From Watersipora subatra (Eukaryota; Bryozoa; Gymnolaemata; Cheilostomatida; Watersiporidae): a stretch of 64,000 nt of DNA. Numbering within the stretch: position 1 is the first letter of the stretch; every line of letters begins with the position of its first letter. A program made the translations under genes and the position numbers. The stretch spans positions 30,669,213-30,733,212 of the forward strand of contig NC_088717.1 in assembly GCF_963576615.1 (NCBI RefSeq), written 5' to 3'. Shown piece by piece: positions 47,101 to 57,880 of the stretch. The notes beneath the pieces are model-generated. The model was not told the DNA's origin, made no database searches, and was given only the letters and a program-made list of their open reading frames with translations.

Positions 47101-48640
47101 AACAACAACTCTCACTATGTTGTGTATGCAGGTTGGTAGTGATCTCCACTCTGCTCTTGCAAAGCCTTCGGAGTATGTCCAGAATACCAATGATTTGTAG
47201 GGGCATTAGTTCCTCTGTTTTTTCATACCATGTTGTATATCACATAAACCTGCAGCTTTTCAGATGGTTTCACACACTCCACATCTGGATACTTGGGTAC
47301 TAACAAATATTATTAAACTTTTATTATCTTCAGATAATTTATTGAATGCCGCTTGGAAGCGATATGACATCTAGTAAAGTTATCAGCAATAAAAATACAA
47401 TTAGCCACAAAACTTACTTTATAAGGTCTGTAATCTCCTGCACGTCTGCAACACACTTTAGAACAGCCAGAAAAAAAAATGCCACATATTATACATGTAG
47501 TTTGTGCAGCACACATTCACATCTCTCCTTTCCGTGTAAAGCAGTTTTTGAACTAACACAACTGTCCCACTGGTGACACCACAAAAACATCCTGTAATCG
47601 ATGAAACGAATGTAACAAATATCTGTCATTCACAGAGATGTCATTCTATCGTGTTCTATTCTACTGTATGCTTAGTTAGATAGATTGAGAGTGTAAAATT
47701 ACAAAAAAAAAACAATTGTTTAAAGAAGCATTAGTACGCCAAGTCAACCACTTGAAACTTTTTTCTGGGAGTCAAAGATGAGCATTGATCAACCCATTTT
47801 TCTCACTTTTTACAAGTGAAAAGTGAACATAAATTCTAATCATAAATCAAATTTATTAGCTAAAACTGCAAAAGAAAATTTGAAGTGAATATTATAAGTG
47901 AAATGATAAAAAATATATAAAACGATGATTGGTGATAGCAGAAAATTTTAATTTTATTAATTGATACTCATGATTAGTGAAATTATTATTTTTAGTTTAG
48001 TATATATATAGGAAACTCAAAGCTAAAAATGAATTTACCTCCATTTCCCTATCTTCCTCTGCAGCATAACGCTGCTGATGCCTGTCAGCTCTGACAATAA
48101 GCTGTCAGCCCCAATATTTAACCACCTGATGCTAAAAAAAACTCTGAGTCACCTTCGCTGGAACGGGAAGCAATGTTAAAATTCTGTTGTTTGTTAATTC
48201 AGTAAATCAATGTCAATTAATTCCGTAAATCAAATAACGACGTCGATGCCCGATCTCGTAATTTAGTAAAATATTCAATGACGAGAATCTTCGAGATTAC
48301 GGACAAAGCGTTCTTTTGGCAATAATATTTATTATGACCTATATAAAAATTTCGTGCTTATGATTGGCTAAAGGAGAAATAGTATATTTATTGCTCATGA
48401 ACACTTTCACATACGCTGACTGACTACACACGTCATGAATAAAGCACCCGTTTGAATCTGATCCCATCATAAAATTATCTCATTCAAACGCTTATCTTTC
48501 TGAACATGGCTAGTCTACAAAAACAAAAATGACTTCAAACTGTAGCTGTTGTTTTAGCCTTATACTGATTTTAGTTTCATTGAAATGACCTAAATGGTGC
48601 AATCACATCTTTAAAGTCTCCCATTAACCAGTTATATCCC
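44116..48640. other. No confident feature over about 4.5 kb
   Basis: AT-rich sequence, presumably intron or 5' flank of the EGF gene. Open frames at 44798-45058, 45667-45879 and 46757-47200 were read for domains and none was recognised. A short CT-rich stretch lies at 45225-45275. I found no EGF-type cysteine exon here, but a very small one could be missed. Confidence 0.4.
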
Positions 48641-48649
48641 CTATTACCT

Positions 48650-49350
48650 TGTGCCCATCCAACTTTTCGTTTATGTTTTCTCCTAGGCCTTCTTGAATTT
48701 TGTCTATTAGTTGTCTTCCCACATTTCCTTTAAATTTTCCCTGTGGTCATAGAACAGACCATGTTGTGGTCTGCACAGCAGCATGCACCCTTGTGAACAC
48801 AGTTGTCCAAAAAATTTCACCAGTTCACTTGCTTTGTAATTACATAGACCAGTATGCGTCAATGCTTGAACTTTGGATGCAGCCATGTCTGTGTATGTTG
48901 ATCCTATGTTCGAAGATGATGTTGGTGATGGTGAGATCATGATCTGAGCAGAAAAGAAGTAGAAGTTCACTATTAGAATTGCATTTTCTTAGACCTTGAC
49001 ATCCGATAGCTCTTTGTCAACTCAGGAGATCACATCCAACTCTTGCATTAAGGTCACCTGCAAAGAGTAGTTCATTTGCGACAGGGATGTTTTCCATCAT
49101 GCATCTGAACTGATAGTAAAAGTTTTTGGTTTCATTAGAATTTGTTTTAGTGGGAGTATGGACGCTTATGATAGACAAGTACGCATTTCTTTTTAGTGGC
49201 GGGCACAGAGCATCATCCTTTCGCTCCCTGCGATTGGGTCTGGTCCATCCTTTTAACAATATCAAAGCTAACTTCTGCCTCTCTTTGCGCATGGTTCTTC
49301 TCTGCCACTCCAGTAGAATGTGTAGCCACTGTCCACCAAACTCCCTGAAA
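48650..49350 (-). pseudogene. Degraded non-LTR retrotransposon endonuclease
   Basis: On the minus strand, 49292-49017 includes NAYLSIISVHTPTKT and then LLFAGDLNARVG. These match the conserved SxYxPT and GDFNARVG blocks of APE-type endonucleases in LINE elements. Upstream in another frame is DSGYTFYWSGR (like GYTFFWSGR). Downstream, about 48930-48830 in a different frame, HDLTITNIIF and HGCIQSSSIDAYW resemble the HDLxITNTxF and WMHPRSKxWHLIDY blocks. Frameshifts and stops separate the pieces, so it is dead. Reverse transcriptase was not recognised nearby; clade not assigned. Confidence 0.75.
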
Positions 49351-50558
49351 GCGCTTAGACGGGTCCCACAGATGCTATTATATCAACCTGGTATTTTTTG
49401 CCAATGGTGCATCTGTCATTTTTGGTCGATTTGAGCAATCTCTAACATGAAGTATCCTTAACATTTTATTCTGCATCTTTTAAAATGGGCTTTTCATACT
49501 TCTGGTTGCTTTCTAGCTGACTTTTCATTGGGAGCCAGAGTGTGAGCTCTCAATTGCGAACCTTTTCAATCCGTGCGACGTTAGAGACGGTATTATTATT
49601 GATTTGTGCCGTTTCAATAAAACTGCACGCAAAATTTATCAAAGAACACTAGCTTTTGCATTAATGGAATCCTTCTCTAGGCAGTACAGAGATGTAATCC
49701 AGCGGGTAAAAAGGAGTTCACACATGCTGGCATCTTTGGTCTGCTGCAACAGCTATAACTAGAAGATAAGTTCACTCATCCCCGCCTTTGAGTGTGGCTA
49801 GTGCCAACATTCTAGGAAGTTTATTCAGACTCTTTGTCGGGTATTTCAAGTTGTTTCAGTAAGATATCTTATTAGATACACTTTCTCTAATATGATACTG
49901 TTCTCATCTATGACAGATGCCACTTTTGGATTACTTTTGTATTTTTCTGTAAAAAATGAGTTTTATTCTTGTAAAAATCTGAACAGCTGAACATTATTGA
50001 TGTCACCAAACTAAATTCTGACTGATTAATACTTAAACTTTACTTTTTCAATTAATGCAGTAAAGGCTTAATTGTAAGATGTAAAAATTGGTGTACCTAC
50101 AAAAACCATCAGATTTAAGAACAAATAAATTCATTTTGAGTGCAAATGAACAAACTCTAAACTAGTTTAACAATTTGAAATGCATGTCAAAATCAGAGGT
50201 GTACAGTATGAAATTATAAATACAATTAAAACAATTATACAGGTAGAATCACCTGGTAGGTTTGACGAATCTCACATGTGGAAGCAACCAATTTGAATGT
50301 CTTCTACCTCTCATCAAAAGAGCGAAGCAAATAGACAGACAATCACAATAGCCTTTGCCAGGTGCATTAAGCATTAATATTGACAAAATTGATAAAAAAT
50401 GAATGTCTTTTTAAAGAGACTCATGATCTCCAAGAAAGAATTTCTAGAAAAACTATCAATGCTCGACTCTGATGCGAGCGTTGGCATTAATATTGCATCA
50501 AGCAACAACTGTCACTAATCGTCGTTTTTTACTTTAACAATGGGACATATACATGTCA
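49351..50558. other. No confident feature
   Basis: AT-rich spacer between the LINE fragment and the Helitron 5'-type module; nothing recognised. Confidence 0.4.
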
Positions 50559-51105
50559 TCTACTATATAAACGGCAATCGTTGTCTATCTGTGTATCTGT
50601 CTGTCCGCTTTATAGAGTACCGTACTTTTCCGACTATTAGCCGCTACTTTTATATAAGGGCGTGTCTATTCTGTGGTTCTTTTCACTGCTAGGGCGCATT
50701 AACGAGAATCTCCGGTTAGTACACACCTCTATTATAATACGTAACCCGCTATTCATCGTAGGGATGGATGATAAATACTGATATGCTAATAGTACGAGTT
50801 GTCTTCTCGATATATTGAGTCACCGATAACTCCCAAATATGAGCAGTATAAATAAATTATATGGCGGTCTTTTCTTCGATTCGATCGTACGAAGCAAACT
50901 TAATTAATATGTGTAAGTAGTAAAATTAAATTAGTAGTAAATATTAGTAGTGAATTAAATAAAATTTACTACTCTTGAAATAAATTAATGAGTAGTAAAT
51001 TACATCTAATTAATATTTACTGCCAACGTGTATCGGGAAAGTCATGTGAAGGTTGTTTCTTGCAACCACTAGAAAAACGCTGTTCTCTATATAGTAGATA
51101 GTTGA
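50559..51105 (+). repeat. Helitron 5'-type module (547 bp) with inverted TCTACTATATA ends
   Basis: Nearly collinear with the reverse complement of 14482-15006. Starts TCTACTATATAAACGGC and ends CTGTTCTCTATATAGTAGAT A, so an 11-bp TCTACTATATA is present at both ends in inverted orientation. It is either the Helitron's 5' region or an independent short element. Confidence 0.75.
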
Positions 51106-51316
51106 AATTGAACATAAGACGGAGTCTATATATTCTGAACAATAGAATGTTGCGGAGGTTGACTCACAACATTCATAGGAAGAGGAACCGTCAATAACAT
51201 TGATTTATGGGCTGCAACCACGTCAACATGAACTAAGCTATATTTAGAAAGCGGAGGTAGTCTAGAATCTTGATATTCTACCAAACGACATTGTCAGTCT
51301 AATTCAACATCTTTTC

Positions 51317-51640
51317 TGTAAGTTACTAAGTAAAATAACGCAGTACCAGACTGCCAGCCGTGACACTCCAAAACCTCCCCTTATGTCACCCTTACTCCAC
51401 CTGCACGTTTTACCAGAAAACACCGTAGTGCCAGACTACACCAGTAGGGTTACTCACGAGTCACCAAGACTCAGAAAGATTCTTAACAATCCTTTCTCTC
51501 TACGACAGCACAGAGTCACAAGCTACGCGAACGGAGCTTGGATTCCCAATGACAACATGGCCGTTTTTTACTCGTCCGGTGGCGCATGCCCACGAACCCT
51601 TCCGAGCTATCGGCGGGCACCACGTGACTACTAACTCACA
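51317..51640 (-). repeat. 3' LTR (324 bp)
   Basis: TGTGAGTTAG...CTTACA on the minus strand. Differs from the other LTR at CAGTACC/CAATACC, AGATTCT/AGACTCT and TCTCTAC/TCGCTAC. Confidence 0.95.
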
Positions 51641-51668
51641 TTTCCCCCAGCTTTTAAGAAGCTACCAG

Positions 51669-54600
51669 CTATCCCTCATAGTCATCCAAATACTGGGGAC
51701 GCCGTCGCTCTCGCTGCGACCGCCTGAGCATAAACGGTTGAAGCTCAGGTTCATCAGGATCTAAATCCCTGGACGGAACCCCAGCAGTCTGAGGCTGCCC
51801 ATCCATGTTTTGAACTTCATCCTCGGCAGTCTGAGGACCGTCCTCCACATCCCCCTCCGAGACCTCAGCCACCTCACAGGGATGCAGCTGAGGCGGTGGG
51901 GGAGCAGCAGAACCGCGTAATCTATCTAGATTAGGCCGGCCGTCTTCGACCAGTTCACGGATGCCGTTTTCCCTACTACGGTCAGTGCCAAACCGCCGTT
52001 TGCGGACATCCCTCACATGCCTCGGCATGCCATCCATGCACACGTTGTGCTTTGAAACGACTCCGGTAATCACTCCCGGTGCCCACTGCCTAGTGCACGA
52101 CGGAGTCGAGGGTTTCACCCACACCTCATCGCCGACAGCAAACTTGCCTTGACTGACCTCATCTAACCCGCGTAGATTCACGTCAAAAGGCACTCGCCAT
52201 GAGTATCGATACAGATTATTCGAGGGTACCGAACCCCCATCTGTACCCTTGCGAGGCGTGACATTATACCAGAACGTCGCCTCCTCGGGGCTAATTCTTC
52301 CCCTCTCGGCAATCCGCTTGATTGTCCGGTGATTCCTCTCAACGATTTCGTTGCCACTCGGGGCGTAAGCGGCACGACGTCTCAGAGAAATCCCCCACTC
52401 GTCAACGAACTGTGCAACAGTTGCTGACCTAAAACGCCATGGAATTGTCCATTAACAATTCGTCACACGGCCCTCGCTCAATTACGATCGTGCGTAACTG
52501 AGCCACGATGTGCGCTGCCGTCTCACTTGGCAAGCGGCGCCAGATAGCGAAACGTGACGGCCCGCAATCAACCATGGACAGGAACACCTGGCCGCCATAG
52601 TGAGTCACGTCTATGGCCACCCGGCACCAGTTCCCCTCGACAGCCAAGCTGCCTGTTTCCACGAGGTTCTCACCTCTCGGAGCCGGGTCAATGCGCTGAC
52701 AGGCCTCACAGCCAGCCAGCTCGCGTTTGACCTGCTCCTGTGTCAAGTCACTGCGTACTTGCTGAGCAAGGTACAGTGTTCTCTCGACACCCAGATGGTG
52801 AGGCAAATGAGCCGCCCACACAGCATCCCCGAGGGTCTCGCCGGTGAAGATGGCAGCAGCCATGCTCTCGGCCTCGCCTCCACTCATCCCACGATGCCCG
52901 AGCCACTTCTTGGGCACCCTCGTCATCCTATCCGCCTTGTTTTCCACAGTAGGTACAAGACGCATAGTGACCGATAAGCCGTACTCGGTGATCGTATCAC
53001 GGATCACCCCCAGCCGACGCTTCACCAGCATCTCTGCAGCACCTTTCGTGCGAACACGATTGCGCCCGTCAATTGTATTTGACATCCAATTGACAACTGT
53101 GAGAGAGTCAACCGCCAAGGTGAAGGTCTTGAACACCCACGCAATAGCCAGGTTAACACCTCGTCCCACAGCTTCCAATTCGGCAACATTGATGTGCGAA
53201 TGGTCTGACTCCTTCCTCAGCCACGACGCATCCTCAACAATGCTGCGATCAACCTCGATTGCCACACCGAGGCCCAGAGAGCTAGCATCTGTCCACACAA
53301 CGACCAAACCGTCCGGTCTTACGTGCCACGGACCCCTAACAGGGTCCTCCTGGCATACCCTTGTGTAAAGCTCACTAGCTAGCGAGCTGACCTCTTTTTC
53401 AACAGGGGCATCCCAGGCTCCGTTGCATCCCAGCCGCTTCAAGAAGCTGCAATAGGGCCGCAACCACCCAGCCACTGGGTAATGACCGACAAGTCGGCCA
53501 CAAAACGAGAAAAGCTCTCTCTTAGTCAGCCCAGCTGGCTCAAGATGAATTTCGGAGAGTGCAGTTCCCCTCGACATCTGCAAATGTCCACGAGCATTTC
53601 CTTTCAGAGAAATGCCCAACAACCGACCTCCATCAAGGCCCTCCGGCTCTTTCGTCACCAGTCCATACTTAGCAAGGTGCTTCCTCAGCTCCTCCACGCC
53701 AAGCACAGACTCCTGCACCACTATATCGTCGATATAGTGGTCAGTCCCTCGTCGAACCCGCTCGTCGAGCGAAAGAACCTTGCCTAGGATTTTGGTCATG
53801 ATCCTAGGCGCACACGAAAGCCCGAAGCCTAAACGTGTCAGCGCATAAGGGACCCCCTTATACTTCACGACCTGGTATTTCCACAGGTCCTCCGAAACAT
53901 GGATTTGTAGGTACGCGGACTTGAGGTCAACTACCCCAAGTCTGCCACGCAACTGTCTCCACTTTCGGATTTTCTCGCCGCACACAGCGACCGCGTCACC
54001 TCCCGTGTGACTCTCGACAAACGCGTTCAGCTCACGGTAGTCCATGACTGGCCGCACCTTGTCCTTCGTTGGTTGGAACACAGCCAAAAGGGGATAATAC
54101 CCTCAATGGGCCGACTCCACCTTTTCAACCAACCTTTTGAGATCCAGCTCTCAATATCAGCACAGTACCGCTCATGCAGGTTAGGTGCCCGAGTACACTT
54201 GTACTCCGCGACCCGGGTCTGCAATCCTTTCGGAGATTCCCCGGACCACCGCCAGCTAACGGTCCATCGGCCTTGGGCAAAAGTGACAACAAAATCGGGG
54301 TCGTCGACTCGCAGTGACACCAGATCACCACCCAACCCCGACAACGGTGCCACCCCTGCCACCCCGCATGCGCCGCCAGCCCCAGTATCCTGCCGAGCAG
54401 GTACTCCACAGCATCCATTCTGATAGGGTTTCCCCCACCTGACCGAATACTTCGCATCACTTCCTCTACGGACAGTGACGCCTCCCATGTGGTCAATGAC
54501 GTCGCCACCCAGCAAGCAGTCAACTCCAAGATTGCACAGCTTGTCCATAACGAGTGCCGTAACGCCGAAACAGTGTCCCTGTACACCGACGACCACCCGA

Positions 54601-54925
54601 CACTGACCCTTCACATGAGACGCCTTACCATCCGCTGTCAACAGCGGGTGGCTCGGCCTAAGTTGGGTTGAGCCTGTCAACACCTGCGGACTTACCAGAG
54701 TCCTCTCGCTTCCAGTGTCAACCAGACACTGAAAACCGCAACCATTCAGAATTGCTTGAACGACCGGCATACGACTGCTCGTCGTAGGCTCGCCAGTCGC
54801 CCCGGACAGCCAAGGACTGTCCCGCAGTACACTCTTACTGCTTGCATGTGACCTCCAGCCTCCCCCTGTCACGCCAACGCCACCTCGGGTCCCCCTGATG
54901 TTATGGGACCCCTCGTAAGCCTGGC
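51669..54925 (-). pseudogene. pol: Pol polyprotein of the LTR retrotransposon, two frame breaks
   Basis: Order is Pro-RT-RNaseH-integrase. Protease: LVDTGSERT at about 54733-54705. Reverse transcriptase: VRPVMDYRELN, VVDLKSAYLQIHV and catalytic YIDD near 53740-53725. RNase H: VVWTDASSLGLGV near 53300 and HINVAELEAV. Integrase: an H-x3-H...C-x2-C zinc region (HLPHHLG ... CEACQ), catalytic Asp in AIDVTHYGG and in LLMDNS, and Glu in GNEIVERNHR. The C-terminal tail is basic. The frame shifts by one base near 54097, at CCCC/TTTT just before the RT core, and again near 52438, in a TTTT run between integrase catalytic residues. The frame then stays open to the stop at 51669. Both breaks sit at homopolymers, so they may be mutation or assembly error. 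Confidence 0.88.
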
Positions 54926-55942
54926 TTACACGGTGTCCATATGAGAGGATGCGGCGCCCCGAGTTGCATCCTCCTGATGAAAACCCGGCTCATCCTCCGT
55001 GAGCCCTGCCGCCGCCCCAGGCGGTGGCCGTACAGGACAATCCCGTACAAAGTGCTCCGTGCTGCCGCACCGGAAACACCCGACCCTCTTGCCAGAAGAG
55101 GTCTTTTTCGCCCCCGTACCAGACGAAGGCCGCTTAATACGTGGGCAGTCCTTCACCCGGTGTGGACCCCCACATCGAAAGCAACTGTCTTTGCTTCTCG
55201 GCTGCTTGCTAGAAGCAGCCCCCAACTGCTTGCCAGAAGCAGTCACCGGCCAGTTACCAGAACTGGCCGCTGAGCTAATTGTTGAGGGGCGACCCTCAAC
55301 AGCTCTCCGGGAAACCAACTTTCCCCTCACTCGGTTCAGCACTGAACCAAAGTCAGCAGTATACGCCTGATCGTGCGTAACTGCCCACTCGTAGACTGAC
55401 TCAGGCAGCCCTTCATAGAACTTGGTCCTAAAAACCAGGTCCTCCAGCGTCACCCCCAGTCTACCGCCGAGCCGCTCCAAGCGGTCCAGGAACACGTCAA
55501 CTGTCTCCCCGGATTCGAGTCGACAGCTGACAAAGCGACGCCATGCCTCCTGTCGAGGCATGGCGTACTCGGCAGTCAAAACTGCCTTCACGACATCCCA
55601 CTGGGATGCGTTGCCCACCCTCATGCGTCCATGCACTCTGGCAGCAGTGCCATCGAGCATGTACGCAATCAGCGTGCACGGAGCAATGTGCTCCAACTCA
55701 CACAGTCGCTCGTACTGCGAGAGCCATGCGGTTACCTCAACCGCACCATCACCGGCAAATGGCTGCATCTGCCGGCTCAGCCTTTCTAAAATAGGCCCTC
55801 GTGCCTGGTTCATCAGATTCGCTAAAAAAGCGGCATCTAAAACCAGCGGCACTGTTACAGCGCCCGCGGCGCCCTCGGGTGGCTGACCACCTCCGCCATC
55901 AGTAGATGGCTCAGCCTTTTGGCTGCTCCCGGGCGCGCTCAT
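54926..55942 (-). CDS. gag: Gag protein of the LTR retrotransposon (338 aa)
   Basis: Intact open frame starting ATG at 55942, 88 bases inside the 5' LTR. The N-terminal part is an Ala/Gly/Pro-rich leader. The middle (about residues 55-215) resembles retrotransposon capsid, with LERLSRQMQPFAGDGAVEVT and RRFVSCRLESGETVDVFLDR motifs typical of Gag domains in Gypsy elements. Two CCHC zinc knuckles follow: CFRCGGPHRVKDC and CFRCGSTEHFVRDC. Gag packages element RNA in cytoplasmic particles. The pol frame overlaps its end in the -1 frame, consistent with -1 frameshift expression, although no classic slippery heptamer was pinned down. Confidence 0.9.
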   Translation of the reverse strand: MSAPGSSQKAEPSTDGGGGQPPEGAAGAVTVPLVLDAAFLANLMNQARGPILERLSRQMQPFAGDGAVEVTAWLSQYERLCELEHIAPCTLIAYMLDGTAARVHGRMRVGNASQWDVVKAVLTAEYAMPRQEAWRRFVSCRLESGETVDVFLDRLERLGGRLGVTLEDLVFRTKFYEGLPESVYEWAVTHDQAYTADFGSVLNRVRGKLVSRRAVEGRPSTISSAASSGNWPVTASGKQLGAASSKQPRSKDSCFRCGGPHRVKDCPRIKRPSSGTGAKKTSSGKRVGCFRCGSTEHFVRDCPVRPPPGAAAGLTEDEPGFHQEDATRGAASSHMDTV

Positions 55943-56029
55943 GGCCCGCTCGTGCTCACCTCAGCCCAGCTGAGTGGCACCACCTAACAACAAGGCAAAG
56001 TAAATACAAATATATAGGCCGAAATAGCT

Positions 56030-56353
56030 TGTAAGTTACTAAGTAAAATAACGCAATACCAGACTGCCAGCCGTGACACTCCAAAACCTCCCCTTATGTC
56101 ACCCTTACTCCACCTGCACGTTTTACCAGAAAACACCGTAGTGCCAGACTACACCAGTAGGGTTACTCACGAGTCACCAAGACTCAGAAAGACTCTTAAC
56201 AATCCTTTCTCGCTACGACAGCACAGAGTCACAAGCTACGCGAACGGAGCTTGGATTCCCAATGACAACATGGCCGTTTTTTACTCGTCCGGTGGCGCAT
56301 GCCCACGAACCCTTCCGAGCTATCGGCGGGCACCACGTGACTACTAACTCACA
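56030..56353 (-). repeat. 5' LTR (324 bp)
   Basis: Same length and ends as its partner; three substitutions noted. The element's promoter would lie here. Confidence 0.95.
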
Positions 56354-56358
56354 TTTTC

Positions 56359-57212
56359 TACTATTGCATCTCAGGCTAGAACTTCCAGGTTTAAGGAAAG
56401 ATCCAATAAGATTGTTACCACTGGCAGGGCGTCTCTAACTAAACTGAGGTGGGAGATTCGGAGGACAAAAAGGTATTCTTTTGGAGTTCGGACTTCCAAC
56501 GCGGTGGACGCACTGGGATCGAGATCAACTCAATAACGCTATTTGAATTATAGGAAATTTGAACTCAAGGTACTTTGAATAATTACATTGATTGCATTTA
56601 TCAGTAATGTGATTGATTGAGATAGCTACGCTAGGTTTGATATAGTGTTGTTATAGCATTGCCTTAGTTATAAAAGCAGTAAAAGGAGCTATAACAATAT
56701 CATAGACTTTGCCAACATGTTAACAAAACACTGCTATTCAAAAAATTAATTGTATCTATACTCTGTGCATTGATAAAGCGATGTGAGGCTACGAAGCGAT
56801 CCCCTACTATGTTCCTTATTTTTACAAAACCAATACTTTCACCACCATCAATCAGAGTTAGTGCTGCTATTGCTATTTTATTGCTAATTGCTATTTTTGC
56901 GTAATCACAAAAATCTGAATCGGCTATAATAACATCAACATAAGTAATTATTTGTTTTAAACTGTAATTAAACTGTTTGCTTTTAAGTTGGAAGTGCTCA
57001 ACCAAAATATTAAAATTAAATTTTAGGCAAATTTTATAGAGAAATCTTTGGACAACACTGTCACTACTATAAAACGCCCTAAAGATCGTTGGTTATGTTA
57101 TCAACGAATAATAAAATTAAGTTACTAGCAATTGCTGGGAAAGTCGCAAATATGCGTCTACGGCGGTCGACCATAGAAAACGCATAAATGAGTCTACTTC
57201 AGTGAAAGGGTT
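56359..57212. other. Sequence between LTR element and Helitron leader
   Basis: Probably Helitron upstream region. A plus-strand frame near 56360-56530 reads through KLRWEIRRTKRYSFGVRTSN AVDALGSRST before a stop and may be a remnant of another mobile gene; family not recognised. The minus-strand open frame 56700-57005 has no recognised domain. Confidence 0.35.
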
Positions 57213-57790
57213 AAAAACGTTGGATTTGCCACTGTTTGTGATAGTAAACATGTACATTTCCTTCCGCAGCTGAGTTACTTTTACTTATTTTTCAGCTACA
57301 AGTACTGCAGAACTCCAGCTACTACAGAACTTGCACGGGTACAGTTACTGCGTTTTACCTACTAAAGTTCTACAGCGAAAAGGTTAGTACGTCTTATTCA
57401 ATGTTGTATTGTCTATGAATTGCCACACATCCACTACTTAAAAACGTTGGATTTGCCACTGTTCGTGATAGTAAACATGTTCATTTCCTTCCGCAGCTGA
57501 GTTACTTTTACTTTTTTCCAGCTACGATTATTACAGAACTACAGAACTTGCACGGGTACAGCTACTGCGTTTTACCTACTAAAGTTCTACAGCGAAAAGG
57601 TTAGTACGTCTTATTCAATGTTGTATTGTCTATGAATTGCCACACATCCACTACTTGAAAACGTTGGATTTGCCACTGTTCGTGATAGGAAACATGTTCA
57701 TTACCTTCCGCAGCTGACTTAGTTTTACTTTTTTTTCAGCTAGGAGTACTACAGCTACTACAGAACTTGCACGGGTACTCCGAGCGTTGC
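57213..57790 (+). repeat. Triplicated leader upstream of the Helitron protein, units of about 220 bp
   Basis: The phrase AAAACGTTGGATTTGCCACT GTT(T/C)GTGATAG starts near 57213, 57440 and 57657. Each copy continues with TTCCTTCCGCAGCTGA(G/C)TTA, a CAGCTAC and TACAGAACTTGCACGGGTAC stretch, and (first two) GCGAAAAGGTTAGTACGTCTTATTCA. Each unit contains TTTTTTCAG-like and AAGGTTAGTACG-like strings that could act as acceptor and donor sites of leader introns. Confidence 0.85.
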
Positions 57791-57880
57791 GATAGGTGAC
57801 GGTGAGAAGAAAGCGAGCAGCATATATTACAAAAAAAGCACACCATCTTATTCACTTTTAGAAACGGTTGAAGCAGTACA

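Larger units (their letters stand above)
51317..56353 (-). mobile_element. LTR retrotransposon, Ty3/Gypsy-type, complete structure (5037 bp)
   Basis: Two 324-bp LTRs flank the internal region gag - protease - reverse transcriptase - RNase H - integrase, all on the minus strand. Flanking pentamers are TTTTC on both sides (51312-51316 and 56354-56358), a clean 5-bp target-site duplication. A polypurine GGGGGAAA abuts the downstream LTR at 51641-51648. The LTRs differ at only three positions seen by eye, suggesting a fairly recent insertion. GC content is visibly higher than the surroundings. No clear primer-binding site directly at the inner LTR edge was recognised. Pol is interrupted, so the copy is probably dead. 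Confidence 0.92.

Noticed and set aside
46757..47200. 147-codon open frame as a candidate gene
   Set aside because: No recognisable domain, AT-rich composition, no splice or start support; a chance frame is as likely.
52178..54671. Open frames opposite to or frame-shifted within the LTR element pol (such as plus-strand 52600-53787)
   Set aside because: Antisense or shifted shadows of RT, RNase H and integrase.
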